Shown piece by piece: positions 22,037 through 31,725 of a stretch of DNA of 64,000 bases. The notes under the pieces are model-generated. The model ran no database searches and had not been told where the DNA came from. It saw only the letters and a program-made list of their open reading frames with translations. Position 1 is the stretch's first letter. Each line of letters starts with the position of its first letter. The stretch comes from Methanocellales archaeon. GTDB taxonomy: Archaea; Halobacteriota; UBA148; JAUWXC01. Made by a program: the position numbers and the translations under genes. The DNA lies in assembly GCA_030610945.1 (NCBI GenBank), contig JAUWQV010000002.1, forward strand, positions 92,633 to 156,632, given 5' to 3'.

Positions 22037-22045
22037 GTGAGAAGG

Positions 22046-23305
22046 ATGAAAAGGAATCTGCTTGACGTTGTAACTAAGGTCTTAGACCAAGGGCCAATTT
22101 GTGACAATTGTATGGGACGGCAATTTGCCAAATTGTCGACCGGGCTGAGCAATAAAGAGAGGGGCACAGCGATCAGAACAGTTCTGGCGATGCTTAGAGA
22201 CCAGGAGATACATAAAGCTAAGAAATGTTGGGTTTGCAATGGGCTATTTGACTCCCTGGATGTCTGGGTCCAGAGAGCGGTAAAAGCCCTTTCAGGTTAT
22301 GAATATAATACGTTCCTTGTGGGCACCAAGGTGTCTGGATTGCTTGCCGAGAATGAGGAGATTTTATGGGCAGAATCAGGCACAACTCACGCAGAACCAC
22401 TCAAGTCAGAGCTGAACAGGGAAGTAGGTAAATTGATTCAGCCCCAGACGGGCAAAGAAGTGGACTTTGAGCGGCCAGACATAGTTGTTACACTCGACTT
22501 AGCAGAGGAAAAGGTCGAATTACAGGTCAATCCGATATTCATCTATGGAAAATATAGAAAGTTGGTCAGAGGGATTCCACAGACTGCATGGCCCTGCCCC
22601 CAGTGTGGGGGCAATGGATGCAAGAGTTGCAAGAATACTGGAAAAATGTACCAGACATCAGTAGAAGAGTTAATCGCTCCCTCAGTCCTCAAATTATCAG
22701 GTGGAGCAGATGCCGTGTTCCATGGTGCGGGCAGGGAAGACGTGGATGCGCGCATGCTTGGAACCGGCAGACCTTTTGTATTAGGGATTAAAGAACCGGT
22801 GCGCAGGCATTTTAACCTTGCTAATCTAAGAGATATAATCAATAAGCATGCAAAGGGTAAAGTTAAGGTTAGCAGCCTAAAGTTTGTAGACAAAGAAGCA
22901 GTTGAAGCCGTCAAGAGCGAATATTCGGATAAAGTTTATAGGCTTAGAATTGTATTTAAAAAAGCTGTCCCACGTGAAAAGCTTGAAGCCGCGTTAGATA
23001 AATTAACCAAGACTGCCATCAAACAGAGAACTCCATTAAGGGTGGCACATCGGCGAGCCGATAAGATTAGAACAAAGAGAGCGCGTTCTGCGACGCTCAA
23101 AGCCATGAGCAATAACAAGGCAAGCATCTGCATTGAATGTGAAGGCGGGTTATATGTTAAGGAACTAATTTCTGGCGACGATGGAAGGACAAAACCAAGT
23201 CTTTCCAAGTTAGTTGGAGCAGATGCGCAGGTATTGGAATTAGATGTCATAAAGGTCAAGGAGGCATTACATGCCAAAGTCCGCAGGAATAAGAAGAAAA
23301 AGTAG
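22046..23305 (+). CDS. pus10: tRNA pseudouridine(54/55) synthase Pus10
   Basis: [80 protein letters not shown]. Confidence 0.95.
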   Translation: MKRNLLDVVTKVLDQGPICDNCMGRQFAKLSTGLSNKERGTAIRTVLAMLRDQEIHKAKKCWVCNGLFDSLDVWVQRAVKALSGYEYNTFLVGTKVSGLLAENEEILWAESGTTHAEPLKSELNREVGKLIQPQTGKEVDFERPDIVVTLDLAEEKVELQVNPIFIYGKYRKLVRGIPQTAWPCPQCGGNGCKSCKNTGKMYQTSVEELIAPSVLKLSGGADAVFHGAGREDVDARMLGTGRPFVLGIKEPVRRHFNLANLRDIINKHAKGKVKVSSLKFVDKEAVEAVKSEYSDKVYRLRIVFKKAVPREKLEAALDKLTKTAIKQRTPLRVAHRRADKIRTKRARSATLKAMSNNKASICIECEGGLYVKELISGDDGRTKPSLSKLVGADAQVLELDVIKVKEALHAKVRRNKKKK

Positions 23306-23570
23306 GTATAAGCTTAAAAAATCAATAAGGGAAAGAGGAATTTCACCCCCCAGTAGAGCCATACAAGAATTTGAAGTAGGGCAACGTGTCCACGTAGACA
23401 TCGACCCCAGCGTTCACAAGGCAATGCCTCATCCGAAGTTTCAGGGCAAGACCGCCAAGGTGATTGGGCGAAGAGGAAGAGCATATATACTTGAAGTAAG
23501 GGATGGAAATATGATAAAGAAAATAATTGCCAATCCACAACATCTCAAACCGCAAAAGGTGGCCTCATGA
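23271..23570 (+). CDS. rpl21e: Ribosomal protein L21e
   Basis: [76 protein letters not shown]. Confidence 0.97.
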   Translation: MPKSAGIRRKSRYKLKKSIRERGISPPSRAIQEFEVGQRVHVDIDPSVHKAMPHPKFQGKTAKVIGRRGRAYILEVRDGNMIKKIIANPQHLKPQKVAS

Positions 23571-23914
23571 TAGTAAAAGAAGTTGTAAGTGAGAAATTGC
23601 TGACCCTTGCAGAGGCAAAGAATATTCTTAACCGAATCAAGAAAGCAAGAGTGAAAGAGGAAGAATTAAGGTATGAACAGCGCAGGGCGCTCGAGCATGC
23701 GAATAAGTTCGCGAAGACTGATGCAAAATCCTCAAGGATGCTGGTGAATGAGCTTTTAAAACTTGAGAAGATGAAAGAGAATATCGCCATTAGAATTGCG
23801 GATATCATGCCAAAAACAAGGGACGAGCTAAGGTCGATATATGCAAAAGAGCGATATACACTGGGTAAAGAGGAACTGGAACAAATACTGAACCTCGTCA
23901 AGAAACACTTGTAG
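23567..23914 (+). CDS. rpoF: DNA-directed RNA polymerase subunit F (Rpb4)
   Basis: 115 aa; [13 protein letters not shown]...[26 protein letters not shown]; located between L21e and DUF655 as commonly seen in archaea. Confidence 0.88.
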   Translation: MIVKEVVSEKLLTLAEAKNILNRIKKARVKEEELRYEQRRALEHANKFAKTDAKSSRMLVNELLKLEKMKENIAIRIADIMPKTRDELRSIYAKERYTLGKEELEQILNLVKKHL

Positions 23915-23941
23915 GGCATAAAAGAGGCTTGGAGGACGACG

Positions 23942-24502
23942 ATGCAGAACGATGAGAGAGAGGACTATGTGCGAGTTTTAGATTACCTCCCTTATGGACA
24001 TCCCGGCGATTCTAGGCCAGTGTACCAGAAGAAACCCATTGTTCATAGTGTCGGCGAACATCACTTCACGTTGTTGGAGTTAATCCCAAAGGAAGGTGTG
24101 GTACCAGAACCCCACAAACGAGTCTATGTTGGAGAAGGGGATAGAAACGAAATTGACCATGTCAAGCGCCGCTTAAGATATGATGAGCTTACGCATGGCG
24201 CTAAGATCGAGCTGCCCTATGTACTTGAAAAAATCGTTCTTGAAAATGAAGATAAATTTGTCGCGTTTTTCAATAAAGCGCAGCCATTGACAACCCGGCT
24301 ACATCAATTGGAGTTGCTACCTGGCATTGGTAAAAAGCTAATGTGGGCAATCCTCGATGAGCGGAAGAAAGGCGACTTTAAAAATTTCAAAGATATTGCA
24401 GACAGGGTTAAGGGCCTGCACCATCCAGAAAGGCTTATCATTCATAGAATTGTGGAAGAGCTGAAAGATGAGCATCTGAAGTACAAGGTTTTTACGAGGT
24501 AG
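23942..24502 (+). CDS. DUF655 family predicted RNA-binding protein
   Basis: YVRVLDYLPYGHPGDSRPVYQKKPIVHSVGEHHFTLLELIPKEGV; LELLPGIGKKLMWAILDERKKG HhH motif. Confidence 0.92.
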   Translation: MQNDEREDYVRVLDYLPYGHPGDSRPVYQKKPIVHSVGEHHFTLLELIPKEGVVPEPHKRVYVGEGDRNEIDHVKRRLRYDELTHGAKIELPYVLEKIVLENEDKFVAFFNKAQPLTTRLHQLELLPGIGKKLMWAILDERKKGDFKNFKDIADRVKGLHHPERLIIHRIVEELKDEHLKYKVFTR

Positions 24503-24504
24503 GA

Positions 24505-25287
24505 TTGAATCCGGTTAAGAAAATGCGGCTAGGCCAACACTTTTTAATCGATTCGCGAGTCGTTGAACGCATTATCAATTATGCCGATATTCATAAGACA
24601 GAGACAATTCTGGAGATTGGTGCCGGTTTGGGCAATTTGACTCAAAAACTCGCTGCCAAGGCCGCCAAGGTAGTTGCCATCGAATCAGACCCTCGCCTGG
24701 TGGAAGCGCTTGGTAATTTGGAGTTGCCCAATGTCACAATTATTTACGATAACGCCCTAAAAGTAGACTTTTCAGAATTTGACAAAGTTGTGTCGAATTT
24801 GCCCTATTCTATCTCCTCTGAAGTCACCTCTAAGCTTCTTAGGTATCCGTTTAAATTAGGAATTCTGATGTACCAATATGAATTTGCCCAGCGAGTGATT
24901 GCCATGCCTGGCACAAAAGACTACGGCCCCATCTCAGTAGAGGCACAATATTGTGCAGATGTTGAGGTCTTAGAAATGGTGCCAAGAACTGCATTCCGCC
25001 CGCCGCCAGAGGTGCGATCTGCCATCGTGAAAATAGTTCCGCGACCGCCTTCTTTAGAGGTAGCAGATAAGGGTCTATTCTTCAATTTTGTATCGGCTGT
25101 ATTCACACAGCGGAGAAAGCGTATGAAAAATGCGATAATCAATGCTGCACATATATTGAATATGAAAGATGTTAAGAAAGCAGTTAACCTGCTGCCCAAA
25201 GAGCTGATGCACAAACGACCAGAACAATTATCGCCAGAAGAGTTTGTTATTTTATTTAATTTGATGTACGAGGCCAAGTATGAGTAG
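24505..25287 (+). CDS. ksgA: 16S rRNA (adenine1518/1519-N6)-dimethyltransferase
   Basis: LGQHFLIDSRVVERIINYADIHKTETILEIGAGLGNLTQKLA; VVSNLPYSISSEVT. Confidence 0.95.
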   Translation: MNPVKKMRLGQHFLIDSRVVERIINYADIHKTETILEIGAGLGNLTQKLAAKAAKVVAIESDPRLVEALGNLELPNVTIIYDNALKVDFSEFDKVVSNLPYSISSEVTSKLLRYPFKLGILMYQYEFAQRVIAMPGTKDYGPISVEAQYCADVEVLEMVPRTAFRPPPEVRSAIVKIVPRPPSLEVADKGLFFNFVSAVFTQRRKRMKNAIINAAHILNMKDVKKAVNLLPKELMHKRPEQLSPEEFVILFNLMYEAKYE

Positions 25288-25861
25288 GTACAAAAACAAA
25301 GAGATTTTGGTCCTGCCAGAAGTCTACACACCAGCTGAAGATTCGTTCTTGTTGGTTGAGGCAGTGCTAAGAGAATTGCGCCCCTCAGACAGGGTTTTAG
25401 AAATTGGCACTGGCTCAGGCATTGTTTCAGCATGTGTAAAAGAGCGTGCATCCGTCATCGCCACAGACATTAACCCATACGCTGTAAAATGCGCCAGATT
25501 AAATGGAATAGACAGCATAAGAGCGGATTTATTCAATGGCATCAAGGGTAGATTTGATTTGGTGGTGTTCAACCCGCCGTATTTGCCCTCTGACAAGAAG
25601 CTTAACGACTGGCTCGATTGCGCGTGGGACGGTGGAGAAGACGGACGAGCTATTATCAGCCGATTCTTGTGCCATGTACAGGACCACTTAACAGAAAGTG
25701 GCAGGTTCCTATTGCTGGTGTCATCCTTGAGTGGAGTTGATGCAATCATGGATAAAATGGCATCACTTGGATTCATTGTTGAAGAGGTATTGAGCGAAAA
25801 GTACTTTTTCGAGCGGTTAACAGTCCTAAAGGGCAGGGTGGCAAATAAGAGCAGGAGGTGA
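25280..25861 (+). CDS. HemK/Mtq2-type class I methyltransferase
   Basis: VYTPAEDSFLLVEAV...VLEIGTGSGIVSA; LVVFNPPYLP (NPPY). Confidence 0.9.
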   Translation: MSRYKNKEILVLPEVYTPAEDSFLLVEAVLRELRPSDRVLEIGTGSGIVSACVKERASVIATDINPYAVKCARLNGIDSIRADLFNGIKGRFDLVVFNPPYLPSDKKLNDWLDCAWDGGEDGRAIISRFLCHVQDHLTESGRFLLLVSSLSGVDAIMDKMASLGFIVEEVLSEKYFFERLTVLKGRVANKSRR

Positions 25862-25864
25862 ACC

Positions 25865-26305
25865 ATGGGCATAATTACCAAGACTCTTGATTTCGAGACG
25901 CGAGGCAATACAGACATCATTAACATCACGGATGATGTTCAAAAAGCGCTGGATAGAGCAAATCTAAAAGAGGGTATTATCACCGTCTTTGTGCCAGGCG
26001 CGACGGGTGCGGTAACTACGATAGAGTATGAATCAGGCTTGATGGAAGATTTAACACATGCAATAGAGAGGATCGTACCCCAAGGCATAGAGTACAAGCA
26101 TAATCTCAAATGGGGAGATGGTAATGGACACTCCCATGTGAGGGCTTCATTGATAGGTCCCAGCGTGACAATCCCTTTCTCGAATGCGACATTGATGCTG
26201 GGCACATGGCAGCAAATCGTGTTCATCGATTTTGATGTTCGCCTCAGAGCGCGCAAGATAATTCTACAAATTATAGGAGATAATCAAAATTCTTTTAAGG
26301 AATGA
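25865..26305 (+). CDS. YjbQ/UPF0047 family protein
   Basis: VPGATGAVTTIEYESGLMEDL; WGDGNGHSHVRASLIGPSVTIPFSNATLMLGTWQQIVFIDFDVRLRARKI. Confidence 0.93.
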   Translation: MGIITKTLDFETRGNTDIINITDDVQKALDRANLKEGIITVFVPGATGAVTTIEYESGLMEDLTHAIERIVPQGIEYKHNLKWGDGNGHSHVRASLIGPSVTIPFSNATLMLGTWQQIVFIDFDVRLRARKIILQIIGDNQNSFKE

Positions 26306-26365
26306 GTGTAATGCATAAGAACGCGTTCGCTTTGCGAATGCTTACACGAAGTGTATCCGTTCCTT
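26297..26365. repeat. Multi-module palindromic element overlapping the stop of the YjbQ-family gene
   Basis: Outer arms AAGGAA (26297-26302)/TTCCTT (26360-26365); GTGTAA (26306-26311)/TTACAC (26342-26347); inner hairpins TTCGCtttGCGAA (26326-26338) and TACACgaaGTGTA (26343-26355). Confidence 0.75.
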
Positions 26366-26393
26366 ATCGTTAAAGTACATCGAAGGGATTGTA

Positions 26394-26759
26394 ATGGCGA
26401 CCATGAAAGAAAATCTTGAGCAAATCCTGAAGGAAGCTAGAGGAGAGAACGTAGAATCATTGGCAATTATAACTCGCGACGGCTTGACCATAACATCAGA
26501 CGTTTCGGCAGGCCTGGATGAAGAAATTCTTGCCGCGATGATGGCAACTATATATAAAGCAGCTGAAATCGCAGCATCTCGATTGAAAAAAAGCACCGCC
26601 AAACGCATAATCACCGAGTTCAATGACGAGAGTGTTATAATTACATCAATAGAGCCAAAAGCATTGCTGGTAACTATAGTCAAATCCAAAGGCGATTATG
26701 AGCTGGTTTGCAAGAAGATAGATACTACTGCAGAAAAAATAGAGAAAGTTTTCAGTTGA
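26394..26759 (+). CDS. Roadblock/LC7 domain protein
   Basis: ENLEQILKEARGENVESLAIITRDGLTITSDVSAGLDEEILAAMMATIYKAAEIAASRL. Confidence 0.87.
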   Translation: MATMKENLEQILKEARGENVESLAIITRDGLTITSDVSAGLDEEILAAMMATIYKAAEIAASRLKKSTAKRIITEFNDESVIITSIEPKALLVTIVKSKGDYELVCKKIDTTAEKIEKVFS

Positions 26760-28353
26760 GTGGTTTACACATATACGGGCCACTGCGCTCGTAACCAAGT
26801 TTTTTGTAGTACTCTCTCACCCCAATTCCACTGGTAACCGCAATTTTTGTGAATCCTTCCTCCGCGGCAATGCGTTCTGCCTCGCGCAATAACTCTTCTC
26901 CATAGCCCCTGTGTTGCCATCCATCCTTTGACCCAGAACCTATTGGAGCCATTGGACCGTAGATATGCAGTTCACGGACCAATGCGGCACCCTTCAACTC
27001 TGGCCTATGTGGATGATATGGAAATCTGAGCCTTAAAAATCCTATCAGAATATCATTCTTCGTATCCTCAAAGGATATGAAATGTTCTGTGCCGCCACAC
27101 GCGTCATATTTCTCGACCGTCAATTTGATGTCCTCTGGCTCAGGCCTCATCCCTCTCAACAGCGCATGGCCAACCTCACGACATCTTATGCACCGACATC
27201 TTTCGCCCAGTTCGTGTAACCTGGCTGTTGCAAGTTGCCTGATGTTGCCCTTTGTTACTCCTGCCACAATTAGTTGGGCTGGAATATCCCGCTGGATTCG
27301 CTGCAATCTTGTCCATCTAGGAAGCAGCATCTTCATCCTGGCGATTAGTTCTACGGCAACATCATTCGTCAACGGTTCATATTCGCCATTCTGCCACATT
27401 TCATACAACTGCGTCCCCCCTACAACCAGCGTCGGGTATATTTTTAGATAGTCTGGCTTAAATCTGGGGTCAGCGAATACACGCTGAAACATTTTAAGAT
27501 CTCTCTCAAAAGATGAGCCGGGCAATCCAGGCATTAAATGAAAGCCCACCTTGAGGCCACTATCTCGTAACAAGGTATTTGCATCCACAACATCTGCAAC
27601 AGTATGCCCCCTCTGCATCCGCTTCAGCACAAAATCATAGACATTCTGAACGCCTAACTCTACTTTAGTGGCGCCCATTTTTAGCATTCTATCCACATGG
27701 TTTCTCTTCGCCCAATCTGGCCTCGTCTCAAATGTGATTCCCACATTCCTAACGTGTGTAGCTTCATTGTCCATCTGTGCGTCCTCTAACAAGACGGTTA
27801 TGCATTTTTCACCGCCAAAATCGTTCATCGCCTCAAAGCATCGTCGCACAAACCACTCCTGGTAGCACAGGGAGCGAGAAGTGAAGGTGCCGCCCATGAC
27901 AATCAACTCCACTTTGTCAATAGGATGTCCAATTTGTTGCAGCTGCGCAAGGCGAGCTGTCACCTGACGGTAGGGATCAAAATCCTGCTGGAACGCACGC
28001 AGCGCCGCAGGCTCATGACCAGTATAGCTCTGGGGCGACTCGAATATTGAATTGGGGCCACCTGGGCAGGGGATGCATAATCCGTGCGGGCATTTATATG
28101 GCGATGTCATCACCGCTACCACAGCAACGCCCGAAATGGTTCTAACTGGTTTTCTCTGCAGCACCCCTCTAACAAGCTCTTTCTCATCATCCTCAGCAAC
28201 GGCAAGTATGTCCGAATTCCTGGGAATCTTTGAGAGATTATGCCGTGCACTGATCGTCTTCTTTGCGCTACTTAATTCTTCCAACGACAGGGCATCCCCA
28301 GCGAGGATTGCCTCTAATAATTCCCTGCACGCAGATTTGAATTCGTCCGCCAT
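26752..28353 (-). CDS. elp3: Elp3-like tRNA uridine(34) acetyltransferase (radical SAM plus GNAT)
   Basis: SPYKCPHGLCIPCPGGP; GTFTSRSLCYQEWFVRRCFEAMN; C-terminal GNAT WQHRGYGEELLREAERIAAEEGF. Confidence 0.96.
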   Translation of the reverse strand: MADEFKSACRELLEAILAGDALSLEELSSAKKTISARHNLSKIPRNSDILAVAEDDEKELVRGVLQRKPVRTISGVAVVAVMTSPYKCPHGLCIPCPGGPNSIFESPQSYTGHEPAALRAFQQDFDPYRQVTARLAQLQQIGHPIDKVELIVMGGTFTSRSLCYQEWFVRRCFEAMNDFGGEKCITVLLEDAQMDNEATHVRNVGITFETRPDWAKRNHVDRMLKMGATKVELGVQNVYDFVLKRMQRGHTVADVVDANTLLRDSGLKVGFHLMPGLPGSSFERDLKMFQRVFADPRFKPDYLKIYPTLVVGGTQLYEMWQNGEYEPLTNDVAVELIARMKMLLPRWTRLQRIQRDIPAQLIVAGVTKGNIRQLATARLHELGERCRCIRCREVGHALLRGMRPEPEDIKLTVEKYDACGGTEHFISFEDTKNDILIGFLRLRFPYHPHRPELKGAALVRELHIYGPMAPIGSGSKDGWQHRGYGEELLREAERIAAEEGFTKIAVTSGIGVREYYKKLGYERSGPYMCKPLN

Positions 28354-28490
28354 CTGTCACCATTCTCCCAATGCCATATTTTAGCGCCAATCTTAAAGGT
28401 GCCATCGGCGCTACATCAAGGCATACAATTGATGTTCCTATTACCTTTAATCATTCGTGTATAGCGCTATTTCCCCCACAACCTGGCCAT

Positions 28491-28505
28491 AAACCTTTAA
28501 GGTTT
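28491..28505. promoter_or_regulatory. Perfect palindrome AAACCTTTAAGGTTT 11 nt upstream of the ACT-domain gene start
   Basis: Direct reading; sits in the promoter-proximal region of 28517. Confidence 0.5.
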
Positions 28506-28516
28506 AAGTTGTTTAT

Positions 28517-29035
28517 ATGTCGTTGGATGGTCTTATGAGGGTGACAATGAATCTGGAACTGAAAGATATGCCAGGGCAGTTAGTATTGGCCTTGCAACCA
28601 ATATCTGAGTTCGGGGGAAATATCGTCTCGGTGCTACATCAGAGGGACAAGAAAACTCCAAGAGGCTTGATTCCTGTACAAATCACCTTCGAGATGGATG
28701 GAAAAAAACTGGAGAGATTAATTAATAGAATGAAGAGCAATGGAATTACCATCGCTCAGATTGGCGAGGACAGACTTCGCGAGAAAGCCACCATGATACT
28801 CATCGGGCACATCATTCACTCAGACATAAGGGACACCATAGACAGAATCGATAGCACGGGATACGCAGAGGTCAAGGATTTAGCAGTATCCATGCCAGGA
28901 GTGGCCCAGCACTCAGCTGCAAGGATAGTGATCAATGCCGCAGGAAAAAAGGAGATGCAAAACGCCATCCAATTGCTCAGGGACATTGCGCGTGAAAAAG
29001 AATTGCTGTTGATTGAATCCATCGAAGAGGCTTAA
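28517..29035 (+). CDS. ACT-domain amino-acid-binding protein
   Basis: VTMNLELKDMPGQLVLALQPISEFGGNIVSVLHQRD; adjacent to homoserine dehydrogenase. Confidence 0.85.
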   Translation: MSLDGLMRVTMNLELKDMPGQLVLALQPISEFGGNIVSVLHQRDKKTPRGLIPVQITFEMDGKKLERLINRMKSNGITIAQIGEDRLREKATMILIGHIIHSDIRDTIDRIDSTGYAEVKDLAVSMPGVAQHSAARIVINAAGKKEMQNAIQLLRDIAREKELLLIESIEEA

Positions 29036-29036
29036 A

Positions 29037-30050
29037 ATGAAAAAAGTTCGCATCTTGATAATCGGATTTGGAGTAATAGGAAGCGGCGTTGCAAGAGCTA
29101 TTTCTGAAAAGAGAGAATTTATAAGTGATAAATATGGCATCGATTTTGAAGTGGTAGGAATCGGGGAGCGTGACGGCTGCATCGTCTGCCCAGAAGGAAT
29201 TGACGCAATGGAGGCGTATAAATTAAAACAGGATGGTACGCTGAATAAGCATCCCTGCTGGAAGGATGGTGTGAGCAGCATCGACCTTATAAAAGGCGCT
29301 AACGCGGATATCGTGATAGAGGCAACGCCCACAAACATCAACTCTGGTGAACCAGGTTTATCGCATATGATGGCTGCCTTTAATACAAAAAAGCACGTTG
29401 TAACCTCTAACAAAGGTCCTCTGACGATTGCATTTCAAAAATTAAAAAAGACTGCAGAGAAGAACGGCGTTCAATTTAGATTTGAGGCTGCTGTAGGAGG
29501 GGCGATGCCTGTGCTAAACCTCGTGAGAGAGACACTGCAAGCGAATGAAATACTCAGCATCGAGGGCATTTTGAACGGCACATGCAATTACATACTGACC
29601 AGGATGTCCACCGAAGGGCTGCCATATGAACACGTCCTGTCCGAGGCACAGGAGCTTGGCATCGCAGAAGCTGACCCCACCTATGATGTTGATGGTATTG
29701 ATACCGCCTGTAAGTTGGTGATTCTCGCAAATGCGATCCTCGGCATGAATGTAAGCTATAAAGATGCAGATGTAACAGGAATTACCCAGATATCGCCCGG
29801 GGCGTTGAAACTGGCTTCTGATGACGGCTACGTTATAAAGTTGATTGGCGAGATCAAGGACAGAAACAGGCCAAGGGTTGCGCCCCGCCTGGTCCCAAAG
29901 GATCATCCACTTGCAGTCGGCGGAACCTTGAATGTTATATCTCTCCGCACAGACTTGGCCGGAGAAATCACGGTAACTGGCAAGGGTGCTGGCGCGATTG
30001 AAACTTCATCCTCAATATTAAGCGATTTGATAAGCATATACAAAGCTTAA
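29037..30050 (+). CDS. hom: Homoserine dehydrogenase
   Basis: KKVRILIIGFGVIGSGVARAI; VTSNKGPLTIAF; EAAVGGAMPVLNLVRETL; GILNGTCNYILTRM. Confidence 0.95.
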   Translation: MKKVRILIIGFGVIGSGVARAISEKREFISDKYGIDFEVVGIGERDGCIVCPEGIDAMEAYKLKQDGTLNKHPCWKDGVSSIDLIKGANADIVIEATPTNINSGEPGLSHMMAAFNTKKHVVTSNKGPLTIAFQKLKKTAEKNGVQFRFEAAVGGAMPVLNLVRETLQANEILSIEGILNGTCNYILTRMSTEGLPYEHVLSEAQELGIAEADPTYDVDGIDTACKLVILANAILGMNVSYKDADVTGITQISPGALKLASDDGYVIKLIGEIKDRNRPRVAPRLVPKDHPLAVGGTLNVISLRTDLAGEITVTGKGAGAIETSSSILSDLISIYKA

Positions 30051-30063
30051 ATTCTGGTGGAAG

Positions 30064-31719
30064 ATGAAATTCATCGAATTCGCCAACGTGTGTGAGAAAA
30101 TAGAGGGCACGGCGAGCAATATTGAGATGACCAAGATCGTTGCCCAGTTTTTGAAGAGTGCAGACGACTTAGAAATCGTTACGCGTTTTATTATCGGGCG
30201 CATTTTCCCTGCATGGAGTTCAGAAGAGTTAGGCGTGGGCCCAAGTCTGCTTTATAATGCGATTTCGATGGCTACCGGCGTTAAGGAAACGCAGGTCAAA
30301 GATATGGTGCGCGATTTGGGCGATATTGGCCTGGTATGTGAGAAGTTATGTGAAAAACGAATACAACAGACTTTGCTTCCAGCCGAATTGACCACCTTAC
30401 AGGTCTACAAAAACTTCAGGGATGTTGCCAAGGCGGCCGGCAAGAAGTCGCAGAAGAAGAAGACCGGGCTGCTGGCTGATTTGTTTGGATCAGCGAAACC
30501 AAAAGAGGCACGATATATTGCCAGGCTTGTGCTGGAGGAACTGCGGATAGGAGTCGGAGAGGGCATCGTAAGAGATGCTATCGCGCAGGCATTTGATGCA
30601 CCAAAGAACGAGGTGGAACGAGCATATATGCTTACCAATGATGCCGGATTGGTCGCAGTGACTGCAAAGAAGGGCGTAGAAGAACTAAAAAGGCTGGATA
30701 TAATGCCTGGTAGGCCGGTTAAGATGATGCTGGCGCAAGTGGCAAGGAGCATGGAGAGCGCTATAAACGATATGAAAGAAGTGGCAGTGGAGTGGAAATA
30801 CGATGGAGCCAGGGTACAGATACACAAGACCAATGATGAAGTTATCCTTTTCTCCAGAAAACTGGAGAATGTCACGAAATCGCTACCGGACATCGCTGGC
30901 GCAATTAAAGACGCAGTTGCATATAATCAGGCTATCCTCGAGGGTGAAGCGATTGCAGTGGGAGAGGGCGGCAAACCAAGACCGTTTCAGGACATTCTGA
31001 AGAGATTTAGGAGGAAATATGATATCGAGCAGATGGTCAAGGAGATTCCACTCCATTTGACCTTGTTTGATGCTCTGCAGGTGAACGGAAAGAGCCTACT
31101 ACATAAACCATTGAGTGAGCGGCGGCGTGTTCTTGAAAAGAGCCTAAAAAAAGAGCATGCAAAAATAGATGTAACTCCCCGGACGGTTACGAGCGATGTC
31201 AAGGTTATAGAGAACATTTATAAAGATGCGCTCTCTGCAGGGCATGAGGGTGTAATGCTTAAAAATCCAAAATCGGCATATACGCCAGGCAAGAGAGGGA
31301 AGAACTGGCTTAAAATAAAGCCAATTGCGGAGACGCTCGACCTGGTGGTTACTGGCGGCATATGGGGAGAGGGAAGAAGGGCAAATCTCATAGGTTCGTA
31401 TCTGCTGGCATGCAGGGACCCGGCTACTGGCAATCTCCTGAGCATAGGAAGGGTTGGCACCGGAATGACAGATAAGCAACTTGCCGAATTGACCGGATTG
31501 TTCAAAGACATCATCATATTCGAGAAAGGGAAAGACATAGAGCTGAAGCCTGAGGTCGTGTTTGAGGTAGGTTATGAAGAGATTCAGAAGAGCCCCAACT
31601 ATGAGTCGGGGTTTGCCCTTCGCTTTCCCAGGCTGGCCAGTATAAGAGAAGACAAGTCAGTAGAAGATGCTGATTCTATTGAAAGAGTGCGAGAATTGTA
31701 TAAAATACAGAGGGGGTAA
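30064..31719 (+). CDS. lig: ATP-dependent DNA ligase
   Basis: EWKYDGARVQIHK adenylation motif; ILEGEAIAV; HEGVMLKNPKSAYTPGKRGKNWLKIKP. Confidence 0.96.
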   Translation: MKFIEFANVCEKIEGTASNIEMTKIVAQFLKSADDLEIVTRFIIGRIFPAWSSEELGVGPSLLYNAISMATGVKETQVKDMVRDLGDIGLVCEKLCEKRIQQTLLPAELTTLQVYKNFRDVAKAAGKKSQKKKTGLLADLFGSAKPKEARYIARLVLEELRIGVGEGIVRDAIAQAFDAPKNEVERAYMLTNDAGLVAVTAKKGVEELKRLDIMPGRPVKMMLAQVARSMESAINDMKEVAVEWKYDGARVQIHKTNDEVILFSRKLENVTKSLPDIAGAIKDAVAYNQAILEGEAIAVGEGGKPRPFQDILKRFRRKYDIEQMVKEIPLHLTLFDALQVNGKSLLHKPLSERRRVLEKSLKKEHAKIDVTPRTVTSDVKVIENIYKDALSAGHEGVMLKNPKSAYTPGKRGKNWLKIKPIAETLDLVVTGGIWGEGRRANLIGSYLLACRDPATGNLLSIGRVGTGMTDKQLAELTGLFKDIIIFEKGKDIELKPEVVFEVGYEEIQKSPNYESGFALRFPRLASIREDKSVEDADSIERVRELYKIQRG

Positions 31720-31725
31720 GCAGGT

